This document shows, piece after piece, positions 1 to 7,555 of a stretch of 51,118 nt of DNA. The notes below the pieces were generated by a model. The model ran no database searches, was not told the origin of the DNA, and saw nothing but the letters and a program-made list of their open reading frames with translations. Both the position numbers and the translations under genes were made by a program. This DNA is from Candidatus Enterococcus murrayae (GTDB lineage: Bacteria > Bacillota > Bacilli > Lactobacillales > Enterococcaceae), in contig NZ_JAFLVR010000052.1 of the NCBI RefSeq assembly GCF_017315985.1, positions 30,660-81,777 of the forward strand, given 5' to 3'. Position 1 is the stretch's first letter, and each line of letters begins with the position of its first letter.

Positions 1-35
1 CGGTGCTTTTATTCCTTTTCCAATTTTAAACTATT

Positions 36-1139
36 CTAATCTTCCCAAACTTCCTGCGCTGTTTCAAAAACCAATGATAATTTCGCCCATTGGTCCTCTT
101 CAGTCACTTTATTGCCTTCGTGAGTAGAAGAAAATCCGCATTGTGGACTAAGGCATAGCTGTTCTAGCGGAACATATTGGGTTGCTTCTTTGATTCGCGC
201 CTTTATGCTTTCCTTGTCCTCTAATTCTGGTGTCTTTGTAGTAATCAAACCTAATACGATTCGCTGATCTATGATATTCTTCAACGGTTCAAAGCTGCCA
301 GAACGTTCATCGTCAAATTCCAAGAAGAAGCCGTTAAATTGCGTGATGGATAATAGCCGTTCCGCAATTTTATCGTAGGACCCATTGTAAAGCCAATGAG
401 ATTGAAAGTTTCCTTTGCAGAAATGGAAGGTTATCGATAAATCAGCTGGTTTATCAGCTAGAACGGCTTCAGTTATATCACCGAACTCTTGAATTAACTC
501 ATCTGGATCATAACCATTTTTTGCGATCATCCCACGGAATCGTTCATCAAATAACCCGCCCCAGCTTGTATCATCCAATTGTAAGTAGCGACAGCCAGCA
601 TCATAAAAGGCTTGGATAGCGGCTTGATAGGTAGTAATCAAATCTTGAATAAAGTCCTTTTTATCTGGGTAAACAGGATTTTCATGGTATTGCTTTGACA
701 AAATGAAGGAGTCCAAATAAATCATGTTAGGTCCTGGTATGGTCTGCTTTGCTAACGTTTCCCCGGCGTGCTTCTTAGTAAATTTAAAATGATCCAAAAA
801 TGGATGCGCTGGATCAAATGAAAGCGGACCGCTGACAAATGTTCCCTGTGCTTCGGTAGTGAGTCCAAAGGCTGTTGTTTCGAAATCATAAACAGTAATT
901 CCTTTGAGTCCCGCAATAAAATCTAAATGCCACCAGCGGCGACGAAACTCACCATCAGTCACTGCCTGCAACCCGATTTCTTTTTGCTTCTGAATCACTT
1001 TGATGATTTCTTCGTCCTCAACCTGAGTCAACGCTTCTCGAGTGATCGTGCCTTGCTTGAATGCTTCACGGGCCGCTTTTAATCTCTCTGGTCTTAACAA
1101 ACTGCCTACTTGATCAAAACGAAATGGAATACTGCTCAT
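36..1139 (-). CDS. MetE C-terminal-domain-like methionine synthase family protein (YxjG/YxjH type)
   Basis: A 367-residue protein of the cobalamin-independent methionine synthase family, corresponding to the C-terminal catalytic domain of MetE without its N-terminal half. The zinc and thiol-binding residues are visible as H239-x-C241 in an 'FHFCKGN' segment and C334 in 'SPQCGF', and the N-terminal 'VGSLLRP' motif is typical of the family. Family members transfer a methyl group to homocysteine or a related thiol in the cytosol; the methyl donor of these short forms is not settled. The gene stands alone behind a T-box leader whose apparent specifier codon is AUG, so expression should rise on methionine starvation, which supports a role in methionine supply. 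The ATG start is preceded by a purine-rich 'AGAGGAGAG' site. Family assignment is secure; the exact substrate is inferred. Confidence 0.88.
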   Translation of the reverse strand: MSSIPFRFDQVGSLLRPERLKAAREAFKQGTITREALTQVEDEEIIKVIQKQKEIGLQAVTDGEFRRRWWHLDFIAGLKGITVYDFETTAFGLTTEAQGTFVSGPLSFDPAHPFLDHFKFTKKHAGETLAKQTIPGPNMIYLDSFILSKQYHENPVYPDKKDFIQDLITTYQAAIQAFYDAGCRYLQLDDTSWGGLFDERFRGMIAKNGYDPDELIQEFGDITEAVLADKPADLSITFHFCKGNFQSHWLYNGSYDKIAERLLSITQFNGFFLEFDDERSGSFEPLKNIIDQRIVLGLITTKTPELEDKESIKARIKEATQYVPLEQLCLSPQCGFSSTHEGNKVTEEDQWAKLSLVFETAQEVWED

Positions 1140-1171
1140 AACATTCTCTCCTCTTTTCTTTCAAAATAATA

Positions 1172-1449
1172 AATGCCCTCAGATAGCTAACTAGCTATCT
1201 AAGGGCATAATTGATATACGGTACCACCTTGATATATGCAGTCTTCTCACGAATCACTGCCTCGATAAGTCCCCTGAAATAGGGGCTTCTGTCGTTTAAC
1301 GGAACATCCCGTACCTTCCTAATCAGTCAGAAGATCCACTCAAAAGCCATTTTCAAAATAAATAGGTTCCGTCTCTTTTCAGCTGCCGAGACTCTCTGCT
1401 GGAATTCATTATCTCTACTTTCTTTCTCATAGTGTTTTAATATTAATCT
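1172..1449 (-). promoter_or_regulatory. T-box riboswitch leader, methionine type
   Basis: On the minus strand the leader carries the T-box core AAGGTGGTACCGT (about 1218-1231), a stem I region with the AGAGAGTCTCGG-type segments, and an AUG triplet at 1350-1348 placed just before a 'TTTTGAGTGG' segment, where the specifier codon normally lies. It ends in a strong terminator hairpin at 1173-1208. T-box leaders sense uncharged tRNA; an AUG specifier would sense tRNA-Met and fits the MetE-like gene downstream. The specifier assignment is by eye, without a covariance model. Confidence 0.88.
1173..1208 (-). terminator. T-box intrinsic terminator
   Basis: Long hairpin with an ATGCCCT/AGGGCAT base and an AGATAGCTA/TAGCTATCT upper stem, followed on the minus strand by a U-rich run. 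It lies between the T-box core and the ribosome binding site, as expected for transcription-attenuating T-boxes. Confidence 0.85.
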
Positions 1450-1455
1450 AAGTTA

Positions 1456-1484
1456 AGAATAGCGGGCAGTCCGATATTTGTCAA
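1456..1484 (-). promoter_or_regulatory. Sigma-A promoter of the T-box/metE-like transcript
   Basis: Minus-strand TTGACA (1484-1479) and TATTCT (1461-1456) are separated by exactly 17 bp. Transcription would start near 1449, giving a leader of roughly 300 nt that covers the T-box. Confidence 0.78.
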
Positions 1485-1504
1485 ACTCTATTTCGTTAAT
1501 ATCG

Positions 1505-1556
1505 CGGAAATTTCGCTGTACCTACTATACCGAAGTTCATTATTATCGGAAATTTC
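1505..1556 (+). repeat. Direct CGGAAATTTC repeats upstream of the two-component operon
   Basis: The ten-base sequence CGGAAATTTC, itself largely palindromic, occurs at 1505-1514 and again at 1547-1556. The copies are 42 bp apart, about four helical turns. They lie just upstream of the response-regulator gene and are candidate binding sites for it. This is inferred from spacing and position only. Confidence 0.45.
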
Positions 1557-1616
1557 TTCCTTCTATTTATTGTGTTAGGATTAATTTATACGATTCCCAA
1601 TGTCAGGAGGGTTACT

Positions 1617-2288
1617 GTGAAAAAAATATTGATCATTGATGATGAAGACGATTTATTGGAGACATTCAAAGACTACTTTCAATTAATGAATTACCTAGTC
1701 TATACCGCAAGTAACGGCCATGAAGGCTTAAAGCAGCTACGACACCAGCCTGATATCATCATTCTGGATGTGAGTATGCCGGAAATGGATGGCTTTGAAT
1801 TATGCGAGAGGATTCGGGAGCAGATCACATGCCCAATCGTTTTTCTTTCTGCCAAAGAGGATGAAGAAAGTCGGCTCTATGGATTGATGATCGGCGGCGA
1901 CGATTATTTGATCAAACCTGTTAGCTTGAAGGAACTGGGGTTACGGATCGAAGCCCACCTTAGAAGAGAAAATCGAAGGAACACTTCTCGCAAAATTGCT
2001 TATTTTGGTGAGTTGATCATTGATTATGATCAAAAAAATTTGCACATTCGCAATCAAGCGATTTATCTAACTAAAGTTGAGTTTGCAATTGTTGAATTGC
2101 TCTCTAAACACCCTGGTCGAGCTTTTTCGAAAGAAGAAATCTATCAGCAGCTTTGGGACTGGGATAAAGCAGGAGAGGTTTCGATTATTATGGAGCATGT
2201 CCGGCGGATTCGGAAAAAAATCAACTCCTGTTCTGATGTTGAGTATATCCAAACTGTTTGGGGGGTGGGCTATAAATGGATTGGCTAG
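1617..2288 (+). CDS. OmpR-family response regulator
   Basis: A 223-residue response regulator with an N-terminal receiver domain and a C-terminal winged-helix DNA-binding domain. Visible receiver residues are the acidic pair in 'IIDDED', the phosphoacceptor D51 in 'ILDVSMPEMDG' and K100 in 'YLIKP'. The C-terminal half ends in the typical 'TVWGVGYKW' of the OmpR/PhoB group. The GTG start at 1617 is chosen because AGGAGG lies a few bases upstream; a longer reading from 1572 would add 15 residues without a ribosome binding site. It overlaps the histidine kinase gene by 13 bp, so the two are co-translated. It probably controls the ABC transporter genes downstream, as in peptide-sensing modules of Firmicutes; that target is inferred. 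Confidence 0.9.
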   Translation: MKKILIIDDEDDLLETFKDYFQLMNYLVYTASNGHEGLKQLRHQPDIIILDVSMPEMDGFELCERIREQITCPIVFLSAKEDEESRLYGLMIGGDDYLIKPVSLKELGLRIEAHLRRENRRNTSRKIAYFGELIIDYDQKNLHIRNQAIYLTKVEFAIVELLSKHPGRAFSKEEIYQQLWDWDKAGEVSIIMEHVRRIRKKINSCSDVEYIQTVWGVGYKWIG

Positions 2289-3424
2289 ATGGCGTCATCA
2301 ATCGGCTGTTTGCCAGAAGAAGCAGCCTAGATCAAAGCTTGCTCCTTTATCTTTTTATCGGTGTATTGGCAGTGGCTTTTACTACATTAATTACTGTTTC
2401 CATTTGTGTCAGCTGGGAGCGGCTGATTATCATGCCTGATTTTAAAGAATCCAGCTATTGGGAATATCTCACTTGGACACCGCCAGTAAAATCATCACGA
2501 ACGATTCAAATGCTAGAGCTAATCCGTCAGTATTCGATTTTTCTCTATGTTTTTTTGGGTATCTATATCGCGACAAAACTATTTTACCGCAAGCGTATTT
2601 TACAACCTATCAGAATTCTAGAGAAAAGTATCGAACAGATTGAACAGGGGAATTATCACCAGCCAGTCTATTACAATACCTATGACGAATTTGAGAAAAC
2701 CTCATTAGGTTTGGATCATCTGCGATTAACTTTGCAGACGAATCAAAAGGAGCTCAACAAGCTTTATCATGATCAGAAAAAAGTCAATGCGGCTTTTTCA
2801 CACGATCTGCGTACACCTTTAGCGACGATCCAGAATAATTTGGAACTGTTGGAGGCTTATTTTGAGCAGGATTGCTTGAGTCAAGAAGCTTTTGAGAAAT
2901 CTGCTAGAAAAATCAAGGATAGCATCACACGTTTAAACTCTTTTTCGAAAACAATGCACCAATTGCAAAAATTAGAAGATCGTCCACTCCAGAAAACCTT
3001 ACAGCCATTGAGCAGGATCGAAGAGCATATGCTGGATCTCGGTAGACTTCGCTCGGAAAAAGAGCTGATACTGACAAAAGAATATCCAAGGATCACCACT
3101 AAGTACGACGGTCATTTGATTAACGAAGTGGTAGAAAATCTACTGAATAACGCCTATCGTTTCGCTGAAAGGACCATTTCGATTACGATCACCCTGCAAG
3201 AGCAATTATTAATTATCTACGTCAAAGATGATGGTCCCGGCTTTTCGAAAAAGGAACTGCTGACAGCTACAGAGCCTTACTATTCTCAAAATAAGAGTAG
3301 TCACTTTGGTTTAGGTTTAACCATCGCTGAAGCGTTGGCGCAAAAGCATGGCGGCAATTTAAAAATCGCCAATAGTCTCGAAGGCGGCGCGATTGTCTCA
3401 GCTGTTTTTTCCCTAAAAGATTAA
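2276..3424 (+). CDS. Sensor histidine kinase
   Basis: A 382-residue membrane histidine kinase. There are two membrane segments (about 22-45 and 88-104) with a short extracytoplasmic loop of about 45 residues. A HAMP-like linker follows (about 105-160), then the HisKA domain with H176 in 'FSHDLRTPLA'. The HATPase domain shows the N box near 'ENLLNNAYRF', the G1 box 'DDGPGF' and the G2 box 'GLGLTIAEAL'. It phosphorylates the response regulator encoded immediately upstream. The ATG start lies inside the 3' end of that gene. The signal is unknown; linkage to an ABC exporter suggests an antimicrobial peptide or envelope stress, which is inference. Confidence 0.9.
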   Translation: MDWLDGVINRLFARRSSLDQSLLLYLFIGVLAVAFTTLITVSICVSWERLIIMPDFKESSYWEYLTWTPPVKSSRTIQMLELIRQYSIFLYVFLGIYIATKLFYRKRILQPIRILEKSIEQIEQGNYHQPVYYNTYDEFEKTSLGLDHLRLTLQTNQKELNKLYHDQKKVNAAFSHDLRTPLATIQNNLELLEAYFEQDCLSQEAFEKSARKIKDSITRLNSFSKTMHQLQKLEDRPLQKTLQPLSRIEEHMLDLGRLRSEKELILTKEYPRITTKYDGHLINEVVENLLNNAYRFAERTISITITLQEQLLIIYVKDDGPGFSKKELLTATEPYYSQNKSSHFGLGLTIAEALAQKHGGNLKIANSLEGGAIVSAVFSLKD

Positions 3425-3498
3425 TTTATCTCAATTGTAGAGAATTTGTAGAGATTTGATGATTATCCTGTAAGTGAACAGAGTATTAGGAGGGATCA

Positions 3499-4383
3499 AT
3501 GATGAAAATCGAAATTAATCATCTAAATCAATACTACGGAAAAAAACAAGTTCTCTATGACATCAATCTTTCAATCTCCACCGGCATGTTCGGTTTGCTA
3601 GGCCGCAATGGTGCTGGAAAAACGACCTTGTTAAAAACATTGGTGACCTTGCTTCCAACCATCGAAGGCGATATTCAAATGAATGGGATCAATATCCATC
3701 AACAGAAAAAAATTCGTTCGATTATCGGTTTTTTACCGCAGGATTTCTCAATGTACGGCAACATGACTGCTTATCAAGCGTTGGATTATCTAGCTGTGCT
3801 CTCTGAACTAGACAAGCGAACTCGACGAACGCGTATCCAGGCATTGCTGGAGCAAGTCAATCTGACGATCCATAAAAATGTCAAAGTCAAAGCCATGTCT
3901 GGCGGGATGAAACGACGTTTAGGGATCGCACAAGCCCTGCTGAATGACCCGGAAATTTTGGTTGTTGATGAACCAACCGCGGGGTTGGATCCGGAGGAAC
4001 GGTTGAGATTTCGGAATTTATTGGCTGAGGTCAGTGAGAATAAAATCGTGTTGCTTTCGACTCATATCGCCGGTGATATCGAGGCCGCGGCAGAAAATAT
4101 CGCGATTTTGGAACAGGGAAGAATCCTGTTCGCTGATTCGATCGAACAATTATTATTGAATGCCCAAGGAAAAATTTTTAGTGTACAAATACCGCGAACT
4201 GAAATGAGTGCTGCAAAGAAACAGGTTCAAATCATCAGTTTGCAACAGGAAGGCAGTACTTCTCACCTGCGTTTTATCGGCAATTCACAAGCATCGCTCA
4301 TGCAGCATCCGCTCGTAATCGAAGAACGCCCTACACTTGAAGATGCCTATCTCTATCTGCTCTCAGTGAAGGGAGGCGATTAG
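3499..4383 (+). CDS. ABC transporter ATP-binding protein
   Basis: A 294-residue ABC ATPase with Walker A 'GRNGAGKT' at 35-42, the signature 'MSGGMKRR' at about 133-140 and Walker B 'ILVVDEPTAG' ending at E158 and beyond. The roughly 80-residue C-terminal extension is typical of ATPases paired with ABC-2 type exporters. The ATG at 3499 follows AGGAGG; a second ATG directly after it is equally possible. It lies 75 bp after the kinase gene and is followed at once by two permease genes, so the three form one export-type transporter under the adjacent two-component system. The substrate cannot be read from sequence. Confidence 0.9.
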   Translation: MMKIEINHLNQYYGKKQVLYDINLSISTGMFGLLGRNGAGKTTLLKTLVTLLPTIEGDIQMNGINIHQQKKIRSIIGFLPQDFSMYGNMTAYQALDYLAVLSELDKRTRRTRIQALLEQVNLTIHKNVKVKAMSGGMKRRLGIAQALLNDPEILVVDEPTAGLDPEERLRFRNLLAEVSENKIVLLSTHIAGDIEAAAENIAILEQGRILFADSIEQLLLNAQGKIFSVQIPRTEMSAAKKQVQIISLQQEGSTSHLRFIGNSQASLMQHPLVIEERPTLEDAYLYLLSVKGGD

Positions 4384-4384
4384 C

Positions 4385-5596
4385 TTGTTGCTAAAAAAAG
4401 AATTGGGTTTGACGTTCAAAAGTCTAACCTATTGGCTGGTCATCCTCTTCATTGGTGCTTTTCTTTTTATGCAGCTGGGATCTGACTTTGTCTCGCTAAA
4501 GCAGCCCGAACCTGGTCGAAATGATTATGGTTTCACTCGAACAACGAATAAAGAGATTATCCAGCGCCAAACACTCCATACTCTGCTGCAACAGTATAAT
4601 AACAAACGATACAATACCTACCCTTTTGGGTTTCTAAAGGTCGTCAAGCCCTCAAAATCTGATCAAGCAGCGATTCGCGACATTTTAGAACGAGCGACTG
4701 GTCAATCGATCGATGAGTTGAATCAAGTTCAGTCAAGGGACAAAATAACTGAGGAAGGACAACAAATCAATCAAACAGCCATGAATGAAGGAGTGCCGAT
4801 AGCCAAGAATTATTCGTTTCAATCCTTTCAAAAGGATATGGCTAAAATCGAAAAGCGGATCGGTAAAGGCTCTGATTTTGCTGAAGATACCTACCTCCAT
4901 CAAACAATTAAAGAAATGAACTACGAAGAAGCAAAAGCACGCTTCCAATCGATCTTAACCGAGGATCGTGTCTCAGGAGCCTTCGCCCGTATGTCCTGTG
5001 ATTATTTGGTCATTATTCTAGGTTTAGTCCCGGTGTTCATCGCAGCAACAGTCGTTCTTCGTGATAAGCGCGCTCAGAGTCAATTAGTCATCTCCACTAA
5101 AAGAATCTCTACCTTCAAGCTATACGGAACCCGATTTTTGGCAACGATTCTACTATTGCTGTTGCCTATCATTTTATTTAGCTTGATGCCTGCTGTGCAA
5201 TCCGTCTATGTTGCTCAAAAGTATCAGCATACAGGTGATCTGCTGCTTTTCTATCAGTACATTCTCGGTTGGACATTACCAACGATCGTTGCGGTGGTAG
5301 GAATCAGCTTCCTGATCACAACACTGTTTAATGGTTTAGTGAGTGTCATCTTTCAAGTTGGCTTTTGGCTCTTATCGCTTATGGTTAACGGTCGGCAAGT
5401 CGTCGGCAGCGTTGGTCTAAACCTGATGCCTCGTTTCAACAATGTCGGTTCACGAGAGATATTTGAACACATCTTTTCCGAACTAGTAATCAACCGGATC
5501 TTTTGGTTTGCACTAGGCTTGATTTGTTTCTTCATCAGCTGTGTGATCTTTGATTTGAAACGGAAAGGCAAGGTGCTTTATGGGAATCTTCGTTAA
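4385..5596 (+). CDS. ABC transporter permease with large extracytoplasmic domain
   Basis: A 403-residue membrane protein. One membrane segment lies near residues 14-34 and is followed by a polar region of about 170 residues, predicted outside the membrane. About five further membrane segments lie between residue 205 and the C-terminus. This layout suits an ABC-2 type permease. Translation appears to start at TTG (4385), one base after the ATPase stop, with GGAGG of 'AAGGGAGGCGAT' as ribosome binding site. It overlaps the next permease gene by 17 bp. Presumably it pairs with the upstream ATPase; function beyond export is unknown. Confidence 0.8.
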   Translation: MLLKKELGLTFKSLTYWLVILFIGAFLFMQLGSDFVSLKQPEPGRNDYGFTRTTNKEIIQRQTLHTLLQQYNNKRYNTYPFGFLKVVKPSKSDQAAIRDILERATGQSIDELNQVQSRDKITEEGQQINQTAMNEGVPIAKNYSFQSFQKDMAKIEKRIGKGSDFAEDTYLHQTIKEMNYEEAKARFQSILTEDRVSGAFARMSCDYLVIILGLVPVFIAATVVLRDKRAQSQLVISTKRISTFKLYGTRFLATILLLLLPIILFSLMPAVQSVYVAQKYQHTGDLLLFYQYILGWTLPTIVAVVGISFLITTLFNGLVSVIFQVGFWLLSLMVNGRQVVGSVGLNLMPRFNNVGSREIFEHIFSELVINRIFWFALGLICFFISCVIFDLKRKGKVLYGNLR

Positions 5597-6200
5597 AATC
5601 TCGACCGTTTTCTGGCGATTTCATTTTTATCCAGCAGTGATTGCTGCTGTTTGTCTCACGCTGCTGTTTCCCTTCTTCTTTGGGATCGAAAATGCTTCGT
5701 TTATACAGAGCGCGGAAATCTACGAACGGTTTTTCCCATTGATCAGTGTGCTTTTGTTTCTGCCGCTGTATCTGCCAGATAGTAATGAGGAAGCAACGGC
5801 GCTAATCAGAACTAAGCGATTTAGTTATGTAAAGATCTTAGTTCTGCGCTTGATTCAGATTCTTTGTTCTTTGTTTTTGATGACCTGCGGTTGTCTACTA
5901 ATTTTTGACAAAAGCAATGCGGTGGTCGAGTTCAACCACTTTTTGTTAAGCGGAATGGCTGATGCATTGTTCATGGGTGGTCTCTATGCGATCGGCTTTG
6001 CTTTTACGGCACAGCCTGTCATCGGTTTGATCTTACCATTAGGCTATTATGTCGCTTGCCTTTTTACGGGAGACAAATATTTGAAAATCTTTTATCTCTT
6101 CTCATTGATAAAAAATGACATGGCTTCAAAATACGTATTACTTACTAGTGGAATATTGCTGATCCTTTTCAGCATTTTATTAATGGAAAGGAGAAAATAG
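5580..6200 (+). CDS. ABC transporter membrane subunit, small
   Basis: A 206-residue, strongly hydrophobic protein with about six predicted membrane segments and no recognisable enzymatic motif. The ATG lies within the last 17 bp of the preceding permease gene, and an AAGG-containing stretch ('GGAAAGGCAAGG') acts as ribosome binding site. It is the last gene of the five-gene operon and is followed by a strong hairpin terminator. Context suggests a second membrane subunit of the same ABC exporter; its sequence alone would only support 'integral membrane protein'. Confidence 0.72.
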   Translation: MGIFVKISTVFWRFHFYPAVIAAVCLTLLFPFFFGIENASFIQSAEIYERFFPLISVLLFLPLYLPDSNEEATALIRTKRFSYVKILVLRLIQILCSLFLMTCGCLLIFDKSNAVVEFNHFLLSGMADALFMGGLYAIGFAFTAQPVIGLILPLGYYVACLFTGDKYLKIFYLFSLIKNDMASKYVLLTSGILLILFSILLMERRK

Positions 6201-6203
6201 AAA

Positions 6204-6234
6204 ATACGCGACAGATTGTTAGTCTGCCGCGATA
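6204..6234. terminator. Bidirectional terminator between convergent operons
   Basis: The inverted repeat ATACGCGACAGA / TCTGCCGCGATAT with a seven-base loop is flanked by A-rich sequence on the left and T-rich on the right. It can end both the plus-strand ABC operon and the minus-strand PTS/GH9 operon. Confidence 0.8.
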
Positions 6235-6239
6235 TTTTT

Positions 6240-7550
6240 CTAAACGTTTTCTTCTAGTTTATTTGAAATCAAGACAAAGGGCATATAAATAAATACTCCC
6301 ACAGCGATGATCACCAGTTGTAAAATGGCCGCTCTAATATCTCCTGCTGTTGCAAGATAACCAGATAGAACGGGTGGTGTGACCCACGGAATCAAAATAT
6401 AAGTCGGATTAACCAAATGTAAGCTGGTCGCGATATAAGCTAACGTTGTTGAAACCATCGGTACGATACAGAATGGAATCGCATAAATCGGATTGAAAAC
6501 GATCGGTAAACCAAACATGATCGGCTCGCTAATATTGAATAGGTTCGAAACGCCGCCTAGTTTTGCGATCAGCCGTTGATCCTGTCTCTTAGAAAAAACC
6601 AGTAAGGCAATCACTAGACAAATCATCGTTCCGCCACCTCCCATGTAAACATAAGCATCAAGGAATGGCTGGGTCACGATATTTGGTGCAGCTGAGCCAG
6701 CATTGATTGCTTCAACATTTTGTTGCAAAGAAGTCAAAAGAATCGGACCTGAGATTGCACCGAATACAAAGGCACCATGGATACCAAAGATAAAGACAAA
6801 AGTTGACAAGAATACATACAATAAAATCCCTGGTAATGTCTGGAATCCACCAACTAATGGAGCTTGCAAGATATTGATAATAATTTCTGGAATCGTTAAT
6901 CCTGTCGCTGTCCGCAACCCTACTTCCACGATTGCAAACATACTAATAGTCAAAAATGTTGGAATCAAGCTATTGAATGATTTCGCAATCGCCGGCGGAA
7001 CACTGTCCGGCATTTTTATTTTCAAACGCGGATTATTCGTTAATTTTACCACCATCGGTACACTGATCAGCGCCGCGATGATCCCAAGTAGCATCGCAGA
7101 AGCGCTTGTATATGTTTGAGTCAACGCTCCAGCTACTTCTAGCTCGCCTCCACCAGTACCTGTAATGTTGATGACATTTGGTACTAACACCACATAGGAA
7201 GCCAGTGCTACGATCCCTTCAAGAGCACCATCTGCATCGTATGACCGCGCCAAACGTAAACCAATCAAGAAGGTTGCCATCAAACCAAGAATTCCCAATG
7301 TCCCATTATATGCCTGTACACAAATCTCAGAAATAATCGCGCGACCTGGAATCCCTCGCAAGAGACCTGTTTCTTCTGTCAGTAAAACATTGTTCACTAA
7401 TAGAAAGAACGCTGCGGTGATCGTGATTGGGATGGTACTGGCAAACGCATCACGGATTGCCGCGATAAAGCGATTGCTTGAAATCCTGTTCGCATAATAA
7501 GCGACTTTTTCTCCTAAAGCTTCCTTATTGAACGTGCCATCTTTCATCAT
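6240..7550 (-). CDS. PTS EIIC component, lactose/cellobiose/chitobiose (CelB) family
   Basis: A 436-residue polytopic membrane protein of the CelB/ChbC type, recognisable from an N-terminal 'NRFIAAIRDAFASTIPITI' segment, a central 'GIHGAFVFG' motif and the conserved 'FNISEPIMFGLPIVFNP' motif near residue 335. This family moves beta-linked disaccharides through the membrane with phosphorylation by partner EIIA and EIIB proteins. No EIIA or EIIB of this family lies in the window, so they must come from elsewhere. It is last in the ROK-GH9-EIIC operon, with AAGGAGATT upstream of its double ATG. Substrate is likely a beta-linked disaccharide or amino-sugar dimer, inferred from its neighbours. Confidence 0.88.
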   Translation of the reverse strand: MMKDGTFNKEALGEKVAYYANRISSNRFIAAIRDAFASTIPITITAAFFLLVNNVLLTEETGLLRGIPGRAIISEICVQAYNGTLGILGLMATFLIGLRLARSYDADGALEGIVALASYVVLVPNVINITGTGGGELEVAGALTQTYTSASAMLLGIIAALISVPMVVKLTNNPRLKIKMPDSVPPAIAKSFNSLIPTFLTISMFAIVEVGLRTATGLTIPEIIINILQAPLVGGFQTLPGILLYVFLSTFVFIFGIHGAFVFGAISGPILLTSLQQNVEAINAGSAAPNIVTQPFLDAYVYMGGGGTMICLVIALLVFSKRQDQRLIAKLGGVSNLFNISEPIMFGLPIVFNPIYAIPFCIVPMVSTTLAYIATSLHLVNPTYILIPWVTPPVLSGYLATAGDIRAAILQLVIIAVGVFIYMPFVLISNKLEENV

Positions 7551-7555
7551 TGTTT

